Source: a candidate division KSB1 bacterium
GTDB taxonomy: Bacteria > Zhuqueibacterota > Zhuqueibacteria > Zhuqueibacterales > Zhuqueibacteraceae
DNA: 64,000 nucleotides
NCBI GenBank assembly: GCA_034506255.1
Contig: JAPDPX010000012.1
Span: forward strand, 62,001-126,000
Direction of reading: 5' to 3'
The position numbers were made by a program, and so were the translations under genes. This document shows positions 61,163-64,000 of the stretch, in pieces (position 1 is the first letter of the stretch; each line of letters opens with the position of its first letter). The notes below the pieces were generated by a model, which saw nothing but the letters and a program-made list of their open reading frames with translations, was not told the origin of the DNA and ran no database searches.

Positions 61163-62341
61163 ATGCATCCACCTTCATCAGAACAACCCCAGCGCATCGC
61201 CGCAACTTTCGCGGCCCATTTCGGCGACCGGCGGGACAGGATCATGGTGCGCTCGCCGGGAAGGATCAATCTGATCGGCGAGCACACGGATTACAACGAA
61301 GGTTTCGTCCTGCCGGCGGCCATCGATCGTGCCATCTGGCTGGCCGCGGCGCCGCGCACAGACGGGCAGTTTCACTTTGTCGCGGCGGATCTGCACGAGC
61401 TGTTCACCTGCACCTGGCAGAGCCTGCGCCCCTGCTCCCAAACCTGGCCGAATTATTTGATGGGCGTGCTCGCTCAGATGCGACGGGCGGGCAGCGAGGT
61501 GCCGGGTTGCGAGGCCGTGTTCGGCGGTGACGTGCCGATCGGCGCCGGCCTGTCCTCCTCCGCCGCCATGACCGCCGGGTTTGCTTTCGCGCTCAATGTG
61601 CTGTTCGGTCTGGGCTTCGACCGGTGGCAACTGGCTCATCTCGCACAGCAGGCCGAGCACGAATTTGCCGGCGTGCCGTGCGGCATCATGGATCAGTTCA
61701 GCAATCTCTTTGGCGGGGAACAGAAAGTTGTACGGCTGGATTGCCGCACGCTGGCGTACGAATACTTTCCCTTCGCGCACGACGACGCCTGCTTCGTATT
61801 GTGCGACAGCGGTGTGCGCCGGCGTCTGGCAGCTTCCGAGTACAGCGTGCGCCGCCGCCAGTGTGAAAGCGGCGTCACCGTGCTGCGCCGGCACCAGCCG
61901 GCGGTCCAGAGCCTGCGGGACGTGAGCCTGGAACTGCTCGCCTCCTGCCGGAAAGAGCTGGAGCCGGTGATCTATCGACGCTGTGCTTATGTCGTGCGCG
62001 AAAACGCCCGCGTGCTGGCCGCGTGCCAGGCGCTGCAGCGTGACGATCTGCATGCCTTCGGCGCGCTGATGTTCGAATCCCACGCCGGCTTGCGCGACGA
62101 GTACGAAGTGAGCTGCCCCGAGCTGGACGTGCTGGTCGGAATTGCGCGCCAGGTGCCGGGTGTGCTCGGCAGCCGGATGATGGGCGCCGGCTTTGGCGGC
62201 TGCACCCTCAATCTGGTGGCCACGGAACAGCTCGCACACTTTGAAACAGTCGTGCACACGGAATATTCGCGCCGCACCGGCGGCCGGGCGGATATTCATA
62301 TCGTGCGGCCGGCAGCCGGCACCGAGTGCGTGGCATTGTAA
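61163..62341 (+). CDS. galK: galactokinase
   Basis: This 392-residue GHMP kinase phosphorylates galactose at C1. It has the substrate signature GRINLIGEHTDYNEG, the ATP-binding GAGLSSSAAM motif, GIMDQFSNLFGG with the catalytic Asp, and the C-terminal GAGFGG motif. Length is normal. AGGG lies 8 bases upstream of the ATG. No galT or galE is adjacent, so the rest of the Leloir pathway must lie elsewhere. It stands with sugar kinases (xylB, rhaB) in a region for monosaccharides released from plant cell walls. Confidence 0.93.
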   Translation: MHPPSSEQPQRIAATFAAHFGDRRDRIMVRSPGRINLIGEHTDYNEGFVLPAAIDRAIWLAAAPRTDGQFHFVAADLHELFTCTWQSLRPCSQTWPNYLMGVLAQMRRAGSEVPGCEAVFGGDVPIGAGLSSSAAMTAGFAFALNVLFGLGFDRWQLAHLAQQAEHEFAGVPCGIMDQFSNLFGGEQKVVRLDCRTLAYEYFPFAHDDACFVLCDSGVRRRLAASEYSVRRRQCESGVTVLRRHQPAVQSLRDVSLELLASCRKELEPVIYRRCAYVVRENARVLAACQALQRDDLHAFGALMFESHAGLRDEYEVSCPELDVLVGIARQVPGVLGSRMMGAGFGGCTLNLVATEQLAHFETVVHTEYSRRTGGRADIHIVRPAAGTECVAL

Positions 62342-62652
62342 CCCATCGCAACCCGAGCCCCGCCGCAACGACACAGAGCAACGTCCTGAAAGAAAGCCGG
62401 TGCTCATGCGCATCACCAAGCCCCAATGCAACGCGGTAAAAACACCCCGGCAATGCCGCCTGCAGCCGGGCCATTGACGTTGTGACAGCAGATCGTTATC
62501 TTCCCGCCATAAAACTGCCCGCATGCCCGGGCAGCTTGTTCGCGCCAGGACGGACAACCGCGTGCAGCATCGCATCACGACCCGGGTCACCCTCAGGCAT
62601 TTTTTTCACCGGCCTGCGGCACTGAACTTCCATCACGACAAGGTGCTTCCCC
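62342..62652. other. intergenic gap upstream of rhaB
   Basis: This 311-base gap between galK and rhaB has no gene or recognised repeat. Confidence 0.4.
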
Positions 62653-64000
62653 ATGCCGAACAAATACCTGGCTTTCGATCTGGGGGCCGAAAGCGGCCGC
62701 GCGATCCTGGGGACGTTGCGTCGCGACCGCATCTCGCTCACCGAAATTCATCGTTTCACCAACTCACCGGTCATGCAGGACGGCCACCTCCGCTGGCAGG
62801 CAGACCGCCTGCTGGGGGAATTGCAGCAGGGTTTGGCGCGCGCCGCACAGCAGGGTCATCGCGATCTTGCCGCCCTCGGCATCGATACCTGGGGCGTTGA
62901 CTTTGGCTTGCTCGACCGTCACGACCGGCTGCTGGAAAATCCCGTCGCCTATCGCGACGCCCGCACCAACGGCATGGTCGCACGCGCCTTCGAGCTGATG
63001 CCGGCCGCCGAGCTCTATGCCCGCACCGGCATTCAAATCATGCCGATCAACACGCTCTATCAACTGCTCAGCCTGGTCGAAACCAAAGCGCCGGTGCTGG
63101 CAGCGGCGGAACGCCTGCTGTTCATGCCCGATCTGTTCAACTTCCTGCTTACGGGCAGCAAAGCAGCAGAGTACAGCATCGCCTCGACCTCGCAATTGCT
63201 CGACGCCACAACCAAAACCTGGGCGCCGGAGATTTTTGCGCGGCTCAATCTGCCGTTGCGCCTCATGCCGCCCGTCATCAGGCCGGGGACGAAACTGGGC
63301 AAACTGCTGCCGGCCTTCGCCGGCGCCACCGGCTTGCACCAGGCGGAGGTGATTGCCTGCGGCGGGCATGATACCGCCTGTGCGGTGGCTGCCATTCCGG
63401 CGGCGGTGCACAACTGGGCCTACATCAGCTCGGGCACCTGGTCGCTGGTGGGCGTGGAGCGCGCCCAGCCGCTTCTCGATGAGCGCGGCCGCCGCTTCAA
63501 TTTTACCAACGAGGGCGGGCTCAACAACAGAATCCGTTTGCTGCGCAACACCATGGGCCTCTGGCTGCTGCAGCGCTGCCGCAAAGACTGGGCGGCAGCC
63601 GGCGAGAGGCATGACTACGCCGAACTGGTGGCCCTCGCGGCGCGTGCGCCCGCGTTTCGCAGCCTCATCGATCCGGATGCCCCCGTCTTCATCAATCCGG
63701 ACAACATGCCGCAGGCGATCGCCGATTTCTGCCGCCAAACGCAGCAAGCCCCGCCGGAAGACAAGGGCGGCTTTGTGCGCACCATTTTAGAAAGCCTGGC
63801 GTTCCGTTATCGCTTCATCATCGAACGCCTCAACGCCGTCAGCGCGGAACCGGTCGCCGTCATTCACCTGGTCGGCGGCGGTTCGCAAAACGAATTGCTC
63901 AACCAGTTCACCGCCGACGCCACCGGCCTGCCGGTGCTTGCCGGTCCGGTTGAAACCACTGCGCTCGGCAATGTCATCAGCCAGGCGATCGCCTGCGGCG
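62653..64000 (+). CDS. rhaB: rhamnulokinase (C-terminus beyond the window)
   Basis: At least 449 residues of an FGGY carbohydrate kinase run from ATG 62653 (AAGGTG 7 bases upstream) to the window edge. The N-terminal motif YLAFDLGAESGRAILGTL, with the phosphate-binding G-A-E-S-G, is characteristic of rhamnulokinase. IDTWGVDFGLLD, GIQIMPINTLYQL, MPDLFNFLLTG and the C-terminal VIHLVGGGSQNELLNQFTAD also fit. It phosphorylates L-rhamnulose at C1. The usual length is about 480-490, so only the last 30-40 residues are missing. The matching isomerase and aldolase may lie just outside. It could act on L-fuculose instead. Confidence 0.9.
   Translation, partial: MPNKYLAFDLGAESGRAILGTLRRDRISLTEIHRFTNSPVMQDGHLRWQADRLLGELQQGLARAAQQGHRDLAALGIDTWGVDFGLLDRHDRLLENPVAYRDARTNGMVARAFELMPAAELYARTGIQIMPINTLYQLLSLVETKAPVLAAAERLLFMPDLFNFLLTGSKAAEYSIASTSQLLDATTKTWAPEIFARLNLPLRLMPPVIRPGTKLGKLLPAFAGATGLHQAEVIACGGHDTACAVAAIPAAVHNWAYISSGTWSLVGVERAQPLLDERGRRFNFTNEGGLNNRIRLLRNTMGLWLLQRCRKDWAAAGERHDYAELVALAARAPAFRSLIDPDAPVFINPDNMPQAIADFCRQTQQAPPEDKGGFVRTILESLAFRYRFIIERLNAVSAEPVAVIHLVGGGSQNELLNQFTADATGLPVLAGPVETTALGNVISQAIACG

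Overview
The window looks like a chromosomal segment of a GC-rich, saprophytic Gram-negative bacterium of the FCB superphylum. The best guess is a Calditrichaeota, KSB1 or Ignavibacteria type lineage. The evidence is a PorV-like outer-membrane protein, a TonB-dependent receptor with a carboxypeptidase-regulatory-like N-terminal domain, many lipoproteins, and a run of secreted proteins whose C-termini carry an N-Y-P-N-P-type sorting domain typical of type IX secretion cargo. No rRNA, tRNA or CRISPR array was seen.

Layout. 1-4017: sugar and nucleotide metabolism (partial L-fucose isomerase-like gene, aldo/keto reductase, KDPG-type aldolase, deoxynucleoside kinase). 4656-42660: a large beta-glucan/plant-polysaccharide utilisation region. 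It holds GH9 plus a NodB deacetylase (+ strand); then, on the minus strand, TonB receptor, a large sorted surface protein, PorV-like protein, GH16, GH5, GH5-CBM6 and a four-gene envelope set (SurA-like lipoprotein, CsgG-like protein, Cys-less Omp28-like lipoprotein, Ig-like lipoprotein). Next come GH2, a circularly permuted GH16, a CBM scaffold, GH3, an SGNH-TPR membrane protein, a CotH-like protein, a second circularly permuted GH16 and a sodium/solute symporter. No SusD-like gene was seen.

42889-49036 is an accessory island: a Doc toxin-antitoxin pair between near-identical hairpin repeats, the C-terminal stub of a CHAT-TPR protein, a complete group II intron inserted at a REP-like hairpin, a 90-bp direct repeat, and an intact CHAT-STAND-TPR (bacterial NLR-like) protein. 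50061-54372 encodes a three-component sensor: solute-binding protein, histidine kinase, sigma-54 activator. 55629-64000 returns to sugar catabolism: xylB (frameshifted), xylA, a URO-D-family protein, galK and a partial rhaB.

How the parts may work together (inference): secreted GH9/GH5/GH16/GH2 enzymes cut mixed-linkage glucans and related polymers at the surface, the TonB receptor and the symporter import the products, GH3 and the sugar kinases and isomerases feed them into central metabolism, and the three-component system may report sugar availability. Two operons in this region (the GH3 operon and the symporter-GH16-CotH operon) share the same paired palindrome, TTATC-N5-GATAA, in their upstream regions, which suggests a common regulator. 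Intergenic gaps are rich in three families of dispersed non-coding repeats.
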